From the NCBI RefSeq assembly GCF_014764505.1, contig NZ_JACXWX010000001.1, forward strand, positions 496,001 through 560,000: a DNA stretch of 64,000 bases, in the 5' to 3' direction. Below the pieces are notes generated by a model. It made no database searches. It saw nothing but the letters and a program-made list of their open reading frames with translations, and was not told the DNA's origin. Both the position numbers and the translations under genes were made by a program. The DNA is from Phormidium tenue FACHB-886 (GTDB lineage Bacteria > Cyanobacteriota > Cyanobacteriia > Elainellales > Elainellaceae). Below are positions 27,701 to 36,158 of this stretch, in pieces. How positions within the stretch are numbered: position 1 is the first letter of the stretch; every line of letters starts with the position of its first letter.

Positions 27701-27894
27701 AATGGTCTAGAAGGGGTTTGGCTAGGGGTGTACTTTTCGGCAGCAGCTCTAATACGAGCCGCTTCTACTTCGGTAATGGTACTACTATGGCTCTTTACTG
27801 AGATATTAAGCTGATCACAGACTGCTAAAAGGTCTCTATTATCCAAATTCAATTCCTTCGATAATTCGTATATTCTCACTTTGCCGTTGTTCAT
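24757..27894 (-). CDS. infB: Translation initiation factor IF-2
   Basis: GTPase that brings initiator tRNA to the 30S subunit and promotes subunit joining. The 1045-residue protein has an N-terminal IF2N domain ([11 protein letters not shown]), a long Pro/Ala/Glu-rich region to about residue 480, then the G domain with [23 protein letters not shown] and NKVDK, followed by domains II-IV ending in the C2 barrel. The start ATG at 27894 has GAGGGG upstream; a TTG two codons earlier is also in frame. It is the last gene of the rimP-nusA-ylxR-infB cluster, but 651 bases separate it from ylxR. Confidence 0.98.
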   Translation of the reverse strand: MNNGKVRIYELSKELNLDNRDLLAVCDQLNISVKSHSSTITEVEAARIRAAAEKYTPSQTPSRPLPSHSSSGSASRSSSPQPPVKKQQILEVRKNRSLVEPPKRPELEAPAPQPQAQPTQAASSQAAPVKPSSPKRPARPDSQVAEADLVAETDSADSKVDLNLTESQPESTPPVEIAPVEIAEAPEPPTSEVAEVLPVEAPPIEAPVEAPPPVEASLAPPPRPAAKPAPPQANLANRPLLKRPKVEAPDARTSVIKPKERSQEVVSVTPKDAPRRVERSATTTAEPALKPKPVIELRHKPIRPGTANSGTGESAPVAAGVAGAEGTTELRRPTVGLRLPKRGKTWEEEEEEEQKAAPKAKRRTQPVIDEDEDVDLITLEDVLDEEGNEIDEDAPMQVSLSLARPPKPKSRPGQATKPAAAAAPRSKPRSGESSSSSRGFRRDRRQEEVRQRPEHVVLSGGMSVHDLADLLVAPETELIKILFMKGIAANINQILDIPTATMVAQELGVEAEAGEAEAEAKKVTEMLDAADLENLQRRPPVVTIMGHVDHGKTTLLDSIRKTKVAQGEAGGITQHIGAYHVDVEQGGQIQQVVFLDTPGHEAFTAMRARGARVTDIAILVVAADDGVRPQTIEAISHAKAAGVPIIVAINKVDKEEAQPDRVKQELTEYGLVAEEWGGDTIMVPVSAIKGENLDTLLEMILLVAEVEDLYANPDRPARGTVIEANLDKSKGSVATLIIQNGTLRVGDILVAGSVFGKVRAMVDDRLKRVDIASPSFAVEVLGLSDVPAAGDEFEVYLDEKEARAVASSRMDQQRLSRLQQAMASRRVSLNTISAQAQEGDLKELNLILKADVQGSVEAILGALQQLPQKEVQVRVLLAAPGEITETDVDLAAASSAVIVGFNTTLASGARQAADTAGVDVRDYNIIYKLLEDIQGAMEGLLEPEMVEEPLGQAEVRAVFAVGRGAVAGCYVQNGKLVRNCRIRVVRGKEMVFEGNLDSLKRMKEDTREVNAGYECGVGVDSFKNWVEGDIIEAFRLVTKRRTLSV

Positions 27895-28545
27895 CCACAA
27901 TCCCCTCTGCGTCCCGACTGATTTTACATAGTGACCTACTGCTTTTGTTGAAACTACATTGAAAGTCCTTGATCTGAATACAGTATTTGAGCGCTGAGTT
28001 CAAGGGTTAAGCCAAAATTTAAGGTTAGCTTGCCTTTATCGAGCGATTTTTAACTGCGAGTCATACCGTGTTTCAAGAGAAAAAAGGGAGATTGAATTCC
28101 CTAAAATAGTTTCCCTACCATATTGCACGAATTTTTGAGAAATTGGAGTTAGGTCAATGGATTCTCTTCATCTCAGAGCTTCAATGCAGGACTTTGCGGC
28201 GTAGCCTTCCGCTTGGAGCTAGCGTCCATCGGTGGATTAAGTTTGTTTCAGTACGAACTTCACGATCCTCCTGTGAACGCCTCAAGCTTCTGATGTTGGC
28301 TCCTTAACTTACGCTGCTTCAAACTCTCTTTCCAACTCTACTTTTGCAAATTCACGCGCTTTTTGCTGCATATCTTCTGTTCTGTGCTTTCTGCTCCGTG
28401 CTTTCTGCTTAGTATCGCTGTGCTGAGTTCTCTCTACGCATCTGTTCCCTATTATTAGTCTAGCCTCTGCGACGCAATACCTGAAGGTTAGTAGTTTCTG
28501 TTTAATAACTTTACAAGCACCTGATTACTAGTCTAGCCTCTGTGA
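27895..28545. other. 651-base spacer between ylxR and infB
   Basis: No gene is supported. Near the ylxR stop a 22-base direct repeat with two mismatches, TTAsTAGTCTAGCCTCTGyGAC, occurs at 28452-28473 and 28525-28546, the second copy touching the ylxR stop codon. GTGCTTTCTGCT is repeated at about 28383-28408. The length suggests infB has its own promoter here. Confidence 0.6.
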
Positions 28546-28836
28546 CTACTCTTGCGCTTGCTTTAAGGACTCTAAATTGGCTTTATCTAGAATAGACAAG
28601 CGCTGCCAAAGCGTTTGATAGGTATCCTTCGAGACAGGTGATTTTAGCGATCGCCCCAGCCGGTCTTTTTTCTGAGCGAGCTGTAGACAGTCTACTGTAG
28701 GACAGAGATAGGCAGAGCGGCCCATCCCCTGATCTAATTGTATCGTTCGAGTGGGAAACACTCGCACAACTCGCCAAAAATCTGTTTTTGGAGCAACTCT
28801 ACGGCAACTCACACAGCGGCGATAGTTAGAAGACAT
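28546..28836 (-). CDS. ylxR: YlxR (DUF448) RNA-binding protein
   Basis: A 96-residue member of the YlxR family, a nucleic-acid-binding protein almost always encoded between nusA and infB and described in Bacillus as a modulator of RNase P. The family signatures RRCVSCRR and GRSAYLCP are present near the N-terminus and middle. It follows nusA in the same direction with an 80-base gap that holds a perfect hairpin. Confidence 0.93.
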   Translation of the reverse strand: MSSNYRRCVSCRRVAPKTDFWRVVRVFPTRTIQLDQGMGRSAYLCPTVDCLQLAQKKDRLGRSLKSPVSKDTYQTLWQRLSILDKANLESLKQAQE

Positions 28837-28867
28837 GGCACTTCTGTTTAAAACAAGCGGTTGAGGA

Positions 28868-28903
28868 CTGGTATTTTTGAAGGCGCATCTTCAAAAATAC
28901 CAG
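28868..28903. repeat. Perfect hairpin between nusA and ylxR
   Basis: Fifteen-base arms CTGGTATTTTTGAAG and CTTCAAAAATACCAG flank GCGCAT. It lies 13 bases after the nusA stop and 31 bases before the ylxR start on the transcript. No T-run follows, so it may act as an RNA-processing or stabilising element rather than a terminator. Confidence 0.85.
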
Positions 28904-28916
28904 GACAGGAGTTAAG

Positions 28917-30305
28917 TTAGGGACGCTGAAGCGCTTCACTAGCCTCTGTACCAAAGCCATCAAGCTTAGTCTCTTCTGGGTCAAGCCCTTCGTCAAGCGC
29001 TCGCTGCGCTGCCAATTCTTCCGCCTCTTCTGCCTCCAAAGCCACTTCTGCTGCCAATTCTTCTGCTTCTTCTGCCTCTAGTGCGGCTGCCTCAGCTTCT
29101 TCTGCCAAGCTTGCTTCACGCACCAGACGGCGTTCTTCGGCAACCGCCTCTATCTTCCGGGTTTCTGCTTCGTAGTCGTATTTAGCAGAATCTTTGATGT
29201 CAATCTTCCAGCCCGTCAAACGAGCAGCCAGGCGGACATTCTGACCCTCCTTGCCGATCGCCAAACTCAGCTGATCCTCTGGCACCAGCACATGAGCCTG
29301 CCGCTCGTCAGGATTCATCAACCGCACTTCCTCAACCCGTGCCGGGCTGAGCGCGTTGGCAATATAGATGGCGGGATCAGGCGACCAGCGAATCACATCA
29401 ATCTTTTCGCCGCGCAGCTCATTGACCACGACCTGAATGCGCGATCCACGTGCGCCGATGCAAGCTCCCACAGGATCGACATCTCGCTCCAGTGTGTCTA
29501 CGGCAATTTTGGTTCGCGGACCCACCGATCGGGACGGTGGATTTGCTTCTCGCGCCACTGCCACAATCCGGACGATCTCTTCTTCAATTTCTGGGACTTC
29601 AGTGGCAAACAAATCCACTACCAGTCCAGCATCTGCTCTAGAAACCAGGAGCTGTGGACCCCGGTGAGACCCCTCCAGCACCTTCTTGAGATAAACCCGG
29701 AAGGTGGCATTCGCACGGTAATTGTCGTTGGGCAATTGGTCGCGCTTCAATAGTTCTGCTTCTACTTCAGCCTGCCCAAAGCCACTGGTGACTGCCATGA
29801 TGACCGACTGTCGCTCGAACCGTAGCACTCTAGCCTGTAAGACAGTTCCTTCCAGCTCTTGAAACTCTTCCTGAACCAACTTCCGCTGCTGATCGCGCAG
29901 CTTCTGCGCCAGCACTTGCTTCGTTTGAATAGCTGCCATCCGCCCAAACTCACCTTGGTCAGGCGTCACATCTAGTACTACAGTGTCGCCTAGTTGAGCT
30001 TCAGCGGCGACTTCTTGGACTTCTTCTAGGGCAATTTGGTGGTCAGGATTATCAACTGCCTCAACAATTGTTTTGGTCGCTAGCACCCGGAAGCCTTCAT
30101 CTTCAACATCCAGTTCCACTTCAAAATTACTGAAATATTCTTCGTCGAAGAGATTGCTGTCGGAGCGATGGGTACGGCGATAGCGCTCATAGCCTTTGAG
30201 CAACGCTTCTCGTAGGGCAGCCTGCACCGCATGCTTGGGTAAATTGCGCTCGCGGCTAATGCCGTCGATCATTTCTTGAAGTCCTGGTAGCGTGACCATC
30301 GACAT
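28917..30305 (-). CDS. nusA: Transcription termination/antitermination factor NusA
   Basis: RNA polymerase-associated factor controlling pausing, termination and antitermination. The 462-residue protein has the N-terminal polymerase-binding domain (residues 1-130), an S1 domain (about 135-205) and two KH domains (about 225-370, with GACIGARGSRIQ and SLAIGKEGQNVRLA). After residue 375 it continues in an Ala/Glu-rich tail containing a 14-residue tandem repeat of the LEAEEAEELAA type. There are no C-terminal acidic repeats of the E. coli kind, as is normal in cyanobacteria. An ATG two codons downstream is equally possible as start. Confidence 0.97.
   Translation of the reverse strand: MSMVTLPGLQEMIDGISRERNLPKHAVQAALREALLKGYERYRRTHRSDSNLFDEEYFSNFEVELDVEDEGFRVLATKTIVEAVDNPDHQIALEEVQEVAAEAQLGDTVVLDVTPDQGEFGRMAAIQTKQVLAQKLRDQQRKLVQEEFQELEGTVLQARVLRFERQSVIMAVTSGFGQAEVEAELLKRDQLPNDNYRANATFRVYLKKVLEGSHRGPQLLVSRADAGLVVDLFATEVPEIEEEIVRIVAVAREANPPSRSVGPRTKIAVDTLERDVDPVGACIGARGSRIQVVVNELRGEKIDVIRWSPDPAIYIANALSPARVEEVRLMNPDERQAHVLVPEDQLSLAIGKEGQNVRLAARLTGWKIDIKDSAKYDYEAETRKIEAVAEERRLVREASLAEEAEAAALEAEEAEELAAEVALEAEEAEELAAQRALDEGLDPEETKLDGFGTEASEALQRP
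29011..29083. repeat. 42-bp tandem repeat in the 3' end of nusA
   Basis: GCCAATTCTTCxGCxTCTTC recurs 42 bases apart (29011 and 29053) and encodes the repeated Ala/Glu segment of the NusA tail. Confidence 0.75.
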
Positions 30306-30469
30306 AAGAGGAACCTCGTTTCGACTTTTAAGTTGTGAAGGAGCTGAAAAAATCAGCAGTTGCGAAGCTAAAGAACCAGTCGCAACAATGGGCAGTGTGA
30401 ACCGAAACTAGCAATAGAGCCTTCCGGCTGCAGTAGCTTGTGCATTGACCGACTCAAGCTGAGACTAAT

Positions 30470-30931
30470 TTAGACGTGATCGACAAGCTGCACACGGCTG
30501 ATTAAATGGCGTGGAATGGCAACAGATTTTCCTTTCTGGCTGATGTAAACTGCTTCCTCATCTCGACGAATCAGTTGCCCTGTCCAAGCAAGCCGCCCAT
30601 CGTGAGGTTCGGCAGCCGTGACCTCCACCGGAAACCCTTTGAACGAGATGAACTCTCGATCGGTGCTAAGGGTTCGGGGGACACCAGGGCTAGAGATTTC
30701 TAAGACGTAGGCATCGGGGATCAGGTTCGATTCATCTAAGGCGATTTCCAGAGCATGACTCATGCGTTCACAGTCAGCCAAGCTAGTGTCTGCCTCCGGA
30801 TTTCGGATATCTACCCGTAGCGCTGGCGGACTCTGATTTGTTTGAAAGACTGCTCCCACCACCTCAAGCCCAAGCTCCACCGCAACGGGGGTTGCAAGGT
30901 CGATCACTTGGGGAATTAATGGATGCGCCAT
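30470..30931 (-). CDS. rimP: Ribosome maturation factor RimP
   Basis: Assists 30S subunit maturation. The 153-residue form begins MAHPLIPQVIDLA at 30931, matching the family N-terminus, and has a weak AAGAAG upstream; the frame runs on to 31099 through a terminator hairpin, which argues against the longer form. Family features are the ISSPGVPRTL segment (about residue 88) and the C-terminal small barrel ending in SRVQLVDHV. First gene of the rimP-nusA-ylxR-infB cluster. Confidence 0.95.
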   Translation of the reverse strand: MAHPLIPQVIDLATPVAVELGLEVVGAVFQTNQSPPALRVDIRNPEADTSLADCERMSHALEIALDESNLIPDAYVLEISSPGVPRTLSTDREFISFKGFPVEVTAAEPHDGRLAWTGQLIRRDEEAVYISQKGKSVAIPRHLISRVQLVDHV

Positions 30932-30950
30932 GAGCTTCTTAATTAATCGA

Positions 30951-30984
30951 CAAAAATAAAAAAAGTGGGCAACGACCCACTTCC
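30951..30984 (-). terminator. Intrinsic terminator/attenuator just before rimP
   Basis: On the minus strand GAAGTGGG-TCGTTG-CCCACTT is followed by TTTTTATTTTTG. It ends about 20 bases before the rimP ATG. It either ends the transcript of the membrane-protein gene at 31125 or acts as an attenuator in the rimP leader, like the leader known ahead of rimP in enterobacteria. A second possible stem (GAGGAA / TTCCTC) lies at about 31011-31030. Confidence 0.8.
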
Positions 30985-31124
30985 TAACGGAATGATGTCC
31001 TAAAGCAAACCGAGGAAAAGCTTTATTCCTCAATACCCACAAGTCTAGCGTATCCATTTTGAATGGTGCAGGAATTTCGCTTTTTGTTTGAAGGCTCAAT
31101 TCATCCCCATGTCACTGATTCTTT

Positions 31125-32546
31125 TTATTTGCGGCTGCTTTGCGTCAGCTCATAAAGCCTTTTTGTACGAGTTTGTAAGCGTTCCCAATCCTCTTGTTCA
31201 ATCTGTCGGACGTAATTCAATTTGACTTCATCAAGCAGTGCAATTATCAAGGTTTGGATTTCTTCGATCGTGTTCTCATGCTGAACTTCTGTACGGAAAG
31301 TTCCCAAAAGACGATTGACAAGCTGTTGAGTCATCTTCGCCCCCACTTCGTCTTCTAGCGCCGCAAGCAGGGCTTGATAGGCATTTTGCGATGCTTCGGC
31401 AGCGATCTGCTGCGTCAGCCGATGAGAGAGGTCGCTAGCGCCCGGCAAATGCTGCAGCCCAGTGTAGAGGGGTGAACTGTTGAGAACTTGAATCAGCACA
31501 TGCTGGAGTAGCGCATCTAGATCGGGTTTAGCTTTGGGCAATACCTGATACACCAGTACGGAAGTGAAGCGCTGCGCGATTGCTTCTCCTTCGTTAATGT
31601 TGTTTAAATCAATGTATTGCCGCCCACCCAGTGGATCTAGCAGCCATCGCCTCAGCGCACCTCGCCGCAGTAGATCTTGGATTTGGTCAATGATTTGCAG
31701 CACCACCATTTCGGTTAGCTCAACAGCAAAGGTTGCCACAATGCTGTGAACGATGCGATTGTTTATCGAATTGAGATTGATTAATTTAGCTTGGTTAAGC
31801 CGAACTGCCACCGGAATCACCCGTAGCCAGCGCCAAAAGGGAATCAGCAGCAGCAAGTCATACCAGCGCCAGATGATTGTATCTAACCAACTTGTGCCTC
31901 GATACCGACGGCTGAGGTAGAAAGTCCGCGCCAAGAATTCGACAGCAAACAGCCCTATAAACCCTATGTCTACTTGCCAAAAACGATCGATAAATTCGCC
32001 GTTCACGCCGATATTGCGGTAGTAGTTCGTGTCCATTAGCGGACGAATTTCGCTGTTGAAGAAATCAATGGAATTTGTCCACCCTGCTTGGGATAGATAT
32101 GCCTCACTCCAGAAGGTTGCAAATGCCTGCTTCGAGGAAGCCTCGTTGACGCGATCGCGCATCCGGCGCTTGATTCGTTCCAGCGTTCCCGATTTGCCCG
32201 CCGCTTCAAATGGGTTCTCATCGATCAAGTCAGCACTAGACGATCGCAGCGTTGTCAACAGCGAGCGAGCTGGAGCCGACTGCAGTCCGGTTGCTGCCAC
32301 TTGATCTGCTAGCTGCTGCACCGTTGTCAGATAGGTTTCTGTCGTCCGGTGTGGCTCGATGCCCTTAAAATGAGCGCCATACCAGGTCGTAAACTGGGGA
32401 GCCTGCCGCAAATAGAAGTTTCGCCAGGGAATATAGCTGAGGTCAAACAGCACCAGCAGCAAATTTAGCAGGGCAACGATCGCCATCAGCCGCTCAAACC
32501 ACAGGCTACGGCGGTACACGGATTTTTTCTTAGCAGATTGCATCAT
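31125..32546 (-). CDS. Conserved cyanobacterial membrane protein, function unknown
   Basis: A 473-residue protein with a hydrophobic helix near the N-terminus (MAIVALLNLLLVLFDLSYI), a soluble helical stretch, and a second membrane region at about 195-265 (IGFIGLFAVEFLA and a following hydrophobic segment). That second part resembles ion-channel-like sensor segments. The C-terminal 200 residues are soluble and helical. No catalytic motif is recognised. It has no good ribosome-binding site, and a second in-frame ATG directly follows the first. The rimP terminator hairpin lies between it and rimP. Confidence 0.8.
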   Translation of the reverse strand: MMQSAKKKSVYRRSLWFERLMAIVALLNLLLVLFDLSYIPWRNFYLRQAPQFTTWYGAHFKGIEPHRTTETYLTTVQQLADQVAATGLQSAPARSLLTTLRSSSADLIDENPFEAAGKSGTLERIKRRMRDRVNEASSKQAFATFWSEAYLSQAGWTNSIDFFNSEIRPLMDTNYYRNIGVNGEFIDRFWQVDIGFIGLFAVEFLARTFYLSRRYRGTSWLDTIIWRWYDLLLLIPFWRWLRVIPVAVRLNQAKLINLNSINNRIVHSIVATFAVELTEMVVLQIIDQIQDLLRRGALRRWLLDPLGGRQYIDLNNINEGEAIAQRFTSVLVYQVLPKAKPDLDALLQHVLIQVLNSSPLYTGLQHLPGASDLSHRLTQQIAAEASQNAYQALLAALEDEVGAKMTQQLVNRLLGTFRTEVQHENTIEEIQTLIIALLDEVKLNYVRQIEQEDWERLQTRTKRLYELTQSSRK

Positions 32547-32690
32547 AGGAGTAGAGCGACTGGCTTGCTGGTCGCCTTTAATTCTTGGGATATATTCTTT
32601 CCTTCAAAGTCCCTGATCCCGCCGCGCTCCAGCCACCTGCGCTAAGATACTTAACATAGCTTCAAACTTCTTTGGTCAACTTTTCGGGAT

Positions 32691-33596
32691 ATGCAAACCG
32701 CAGTCGCATCTGCCTCCGGAGCCTATTGGCAGTGGCAGGGACACCAGATTTATTACGTCAAGGCGGGCAATCGCCACCCAGATCGTTCACCGTTGCTGCT
32801 AGTGCATGGTTTTGGGGCATCAACTGACCACTGGCGCAAAAATATTGCTGGACTTAGCCGCGAATTTGAGGTGTGGGCAATCGATCTGTTGGGTTTTGGT
32901 CGCTCGACTAAAGCCGATGTGGAATATAACGGCAATCTTTGGCGTGACTTGCTCCATACATTCATCACCGAGGTAATTGGTCAGCCTGTGGTGCTAGCAG
33001 GTAACTCGTTGGGCGGTTATGCGTCGCTCTGCGTGGCTGCACAGCGCCCAGAGTCAGCAACAGGATTGGTGCTGCTCAATTGTGCAGGTGGCTTTACAAG
33101 TAGTGAACCCCCCACAGACCCAAATCCACTCCGCAAGGTTTTCTTCGATCTATCACGAACGCTGCTGCTGCAGCCCTTGCCAAGCTGGATGCTCTTTCAA
33201 TATGTCCGCCAGAAGTCGGTGATTCGCCAAACGCTAGAAAACGTTTACTTAGACAAAAGCGCCATTACTGATCAGCTCGTTGAGGACATTTATCGTCCCT
33301 CTTGCGACCCGGGTGCGCCGATTGTCTTTGCTGCCGTATTTAAGTCGCCTCAAGGTGAAAAAATTGACATCCTGCTGCGGCAGATGACCTGCCCGCTGCT
33401 GCTGCTGTGGGGTGAGGGCGATCCTTGGATTAATGCTAGAGCAAGCAGCACTAAATACCACCAGTTCTATTCGCAGATCACGGAATACTTCTTACAGGCG
33501 GGGCATTGTCCACATGATGAAGTGCCCGATCAGGTCAATGCCCTCATTCACGACTGGATGCTGAATACAGTGGGCTCAGTAGAGGCTTTGAGATAG
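32691..33596 (+). CDS. Alpha/beta hydrolase
   Basis: A 301-residue hydrolase with the oxyanion-hole motif LLVHGFGAS, the nucleophile elbow GNSLGGYAS, an acid in GEGDPW and the histidine in AGHCPHDE, so the triad is complete. It resembles cyanobacterial and plastid esterases of the haloalkane-dehalogenase/pheophytinase-like group; the substrate is unknown. Its 3' end overlaps the opposite-strand DUF1643 gene by 49 bases. Confidence 0.93.
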   Translation: MQTAVASASGAYWQWQGHQIYYVKAGNRHPDRSPLLLVHGFGASTDHWRKNIAGLSREFEVWAIDLLGFGRSTKADVEYNGNLWRDLLHTFITEVIGQPVVLAGNSLGGYASLCVAAQRPESATGLVLLNCAGGFTSSEPPTDPNPLRKVFFDLSRTLLLQPLPSWMLFQYVRQKSVIRQTLENVYLDKSAITDQLVEDIYRPSCDPGAPIVFAAVFKSPQGEKIDILLRQMTCPLLLLWGEGDPWINARASSTKYHQFYSQITEYFLQAGHCPHDEVPDQVNALIHDWMLNTVGSVEALR

Positions 33597-34087
33597 AGCG
33601 GGTGGCGCGGCTGTCCGGCTTGCGTCAGTCCTAAACAGTGCAGTTCCGTCCGCTGAGCCAGGAGCGTCAAGACTGCCCGATCACGCCCATGCAGGTTGCC
33701 CCAGTTGCCCCAAGCCAAAACGGTGCGATCGGCAGCTTTAATGGCTTCCAAAAGGTGGCGATCGCAGTCGGCGCCGATTGGGTCGATTGCCTCTTTTAGC
33801 AGCGTAGGCTGGGTTGCCTTGAGGGCAAACAAATTGACAACCTCTAGTCCGCCATAGCCCCAAGCTTGGGCAAAGCCAATGCAGCGCCGAATCGTTGGAT
33901 CGTTTGTGGAGGCATCTGCTGTGCTGGGGTTAAGCATGATAAAAACAATGCGGGGAGCAGTAAAGCTCCACTGCCGCCAGAGCCGATAGCGATATGCGCC
34001 AGTCGCATCAAACACGGCTCCCTGGGCAAGCTCAGCAAGTGCTTCCCGTGTTGTCTCGATCGTCCTTGGCAGTTTAGCCATTGGCAT
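33548..34087 (-). CDS. DUF1643 family protein
   Basis: A protein of about 179 residues from the DUF1643 family, recognised by IVFIMLNPSTADA, NDPTIRRC and the VVNLFALKAT stretch, with a later WGNWG. No function is known. The family N-terminus appears to start at MPMAKLP or MAKLP (34087 or 34081); the frame runs on to 34201 through sequence that does not look coding. Ribosome-binding sites are poor for all candidates. The last 49 bases are antisense to the end of the alpha/beta-hydrolase gene. Confidence 0.85.
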   Translation of the reverse strand: MPMAKLPRTIETTREALAELAQGAVFDATGAYRYRLWRQWSFTAPRIVFIMLNPSTADASTNDPTIRRCIGFAQAWGYGGLEVVNLFALKATQPTLLKEAIDPIGADCDRHLLEAIKAADRTVLAWGNWGNLHGRDRAVLTLLAQRTELHCLGLTQAGQPRHPLYLKASTEPTVFSIQS

Positions 34088-34368
34088 GGGAAACGCAAAA
34101 ATTAAAGAAGGCAGGCTGTTGCTCGTTGGGCAACACAGACTCCCTAAACCTGCCCCATTCTCATTTCCTCTCAATAGAATACAAGTAGAGCTGGCTGCCA
34201 AAACCTTAACATGTTGTTCGGGAGTCTGAGCTAGACCTATGCTAAGACAGAGATATATGCCTTGTTGAGCCGCAGCCGATGTGCGGCTTATTTGGAGCTT
34301 GAAGGGGCTGCCGGTTGCTTCAAGTGTTTAGCTACTTTACCTTCGTACATCCGAAAGGAAACAGAGTC

Positions 34369-35169
34369 ATGGGACTATTCGACCGTGTAAGCCGAGTTGT
34401 TCGATCAAATCTCAATGCTGCTGTCAGTGCTGCTGAAGATCCAGAGAAGATTCTTGACCAGGCAATCATAGACATGCAGGAAGACCTGGTGCAGCTGCGG
34501 CAGGCAGTAGCCACGGCGATCGCTAGCCAAAAGCGGATGCAGCAGCAGGTCAACCAAGCACAAACTGAATCTAGCAATTGGGAGCAACGCGCTCGCCTCG
34601 CGCTGCAAAAAGGGGATGAAAATTTGGCGCGGGAAGCACTGAACCGCAGAAAAGTGCAGACAGAAACGGCAACTGCGCTGAAGAGCCAACTCGACCAGCA
34701 GGCTGCAACCGTAGATACGCTAAAGCGTAACTTGATCGCCCTGGAAGGCAAAATTTCCGAGGCGAAGACTAAAAAAGACATGCTCAAAGCCCGTTCGCAG
34801 GCTGCTAAAGCGAACGAACAGCTCCAGAAGACAGTGGGCAGTTTGGGAACCAGCAGCGCTATGTCGGCGTTTGAGCGGATGGAAGAGAAAGTTCTGCAGA
34901 TGGAAGCTCGATCGCAGGCGGCGTCTGAGCTAGCAGGGGCAGATCTGGAGCAGCAATTTATCCAGCTAGAGTCGGGTAGCGATGTGGATGATGAGCTAGC
35001 GGCAATGAAGGCACAGCTGTTGGGTGGTACATCTACTAATCAATCGCAATTGCCCTCGGCGCAGCAAGCTTCTTCCCCTTCGACTTCGGCTTCCACTTCG
35101 GCCGCAGCGCCCAAGGATTCTGTAGATGCGGAATTAGAGGCACTGAAGACCCAGTTGGATCAGCTCTAG
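34369..35169 (+). CDS. vipp1: PspA/IM30 family membrane-remodelling protein Vipp1
   Basis: ESCRT-III-like protein that assembles rings and rods on membranes and is needed for thylakoid biogenesis and maintenance. The 266-residue protein starts MGLFDRVSRVVRSN (amphipathic helix 0) at 34369, with AGGA upstream; the frame extends back to 34315. Long coiled-coil helices fill residues 25-215. A Ser/Thr/Ala-rich linker and a C-terminal helix (VDAELEALKTQLDQL) form the extension that distinguishes Vipp1 from plain PspA. A terminator follows the stop. Confidence 0.93.
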   Translation: MGLFDRVSRVVRSNLNAAVSAAEDPEKILDQAIIDMQEDLVQLRQAVATAIASQKRMQQQVNQAQTESSNWEQRARLALQKGDENLAREALNRRKVQTETATALKSQLDQQAATVDTLKRNLIALEGKISEAKTKKDMLKARSQAAKANEQLQKTVGSLGTSSAMSAFERMEEKVLQMEARSQAASELAGADLEQQFIQLESGSDVDDELAAMKAQLLGGTSTNQSQLPSAQQASSPSTSASTSAAAPKDSVDAELEALKTQLDQL

Positions 35170-35210
35170 GGCGTGCGACAGGCTGTCTATATTTAGCTTT
35201 ATCAGGTGAG

Positions 35211-35238
35211 AGAGGGGCAGTTGCCCCTTCTTTTTTTG
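35211..35238 (+). terminator. Intrinsic terminator of vipp1
   Basis: GAGGGGCA-GT-TGCCCCTTC is followed by seven T. It also overlaps the region just past the HNH gene on the other strand. Confidence 0.9.
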
Positions 35239-35247
35239 GAGGCTCAG

Positions 35248-35697
35248 CTAATCCTTCAAGGAGCGGAGCAATTGAATAGGGCGTACAGCCTGGATAGCAG
35301 GCAAAAAATTGGGCTGGTGAATCAGCATGTAGTGTTCGTATTCAAACCAGTGCTTCTCTCCTTTCTCCAAATTGCAAGCTCTACAAATAACCCAAAGATT
35401 GTTAAAGTTCATTGACAGCCAGGGATACTGCGAGCGAGGCAATTTGTGGTCGATCGTCCTGCCGCCGCATGCAGAAAATCGATCTCCGCAAATTGGGCAG
35501 TGCGAATCGGAATTTTCTCTTGCCCAATCCTTGCTTTCTTGGGTAGTTCCACACTCAAAATCGCCACTGATATAGCGCCAGTAATCAAATCTTCTATAGT
35601 CTTCAAAATCTTGGCGAGTTAATCGGTTGTATCGCTGTTTGCCAATTTGATCTGCCAGCTCAAATAATTTTTCAAGCGTCTGATCCGCAAGATCCAT
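35248..35697 (-). CDS. HNH endonuclease family protein
   Basis: A 149-residue protein with an HNH nuclease motif framed by zinc knuckles: C67-x2-C70, D83-H84 in TIDHKLPRS, N100, and C105-x2-C108 with N109 and KG. All expected metal and catalytic positions are present, so it should cut DNA. The N-terminal 50 residues are helical and unassigned. It is the last gene of a tight three-gene minus-strand cassette (11- and 21-base gaps), with AGAGGAAA before its ATG. Role unknown: defence, repair or mobile-element nuclease are all possible. Confidence 0.88.
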   Translation of the reverse strand: MDLADQTLEKLFELADQIGKQRYNRLTRQDFEDYRRFDYWRYISGDFECGTTQESKDWARENSDSHCPICGDRFSACGGRTIDHKLPRSQYPWLSMNFNNLWVICRACNLEKGEKHWFEYEHYMLIHQPNFLPAIQAVRPIQLLRSLKD

Positions 35698-35708
35698 AGG
35701 TTTCCTCT

Positions 35709-36137
35709 CTAAAGTTTTGCCGTTCGGTATGTTTTTTGATTGCGTTTCTTCTGGGGTTTCTTTGCTGTAGTTTGACCGAAATCAATCATCTCAACTTCAG
35801 TATCTGGAAATTGTCGATCGATTAGTTCGCCAATCTCCGCAACTTCTTTAGAAAATTGCTGGTTAAACTCTTCTATTTCTGCGGGAGTTTGATACTTGCT
35901 ACCAATTCGCTCAGCCTCTAGGAAAAGTTCCTCCAGGCTCATATCCTCAAGCGGGTATTTCTCTAAAAGCTCCTCAATCTTTTGGTACAGTGCAATTACA
36001 TTCTCCCAGCCTACATTCCTGTAGCCGTTGTCTTTTAGCCACTGTCGGTCTTTTTGCTTCAGCTGGCTTCGGGCGTTTGAATTGGACTGCTGCACCTTGC
36101 CATAGCTCATCCCCTTGAATCTCTTCTGGCTTTTCAT
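35709..36137 (-). CDS. Hypothetical protein in HNH cassette
   Basis: A 142-residue charged protein with a basic start and end (MKSQKRFKGMSYGK; KKPQKKRNQKTYR) and a helical, acidic middle (LYQKIEELLEKYP, EELFLEAERIG). I recognise no family. Its coding context is good: GAGG before the ATG, 21 bases after the coiled-coil gene stop and 11 bases before the HNH gene. It may bind nucleic acid or its neighbours, which is inference from charge and linkage. Confidence 0.75.
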   Translation of the reverse strand: MKSQKRFKGMSYGKVQQSNSNARSQLKQKDRQWLKDNGYRNVGWENVIALYQKIEELLEKYPLEDMSLEELFLEAERIGSKYQTPAEIEEFNQQFSKEVAEIGELIDRQFPDTEVEMIDFGQTTAKKPQKKRNQKTYRTAKL

Positions 36138-36158
36138 GCTTGCCCTCGGCTTTGCTCC

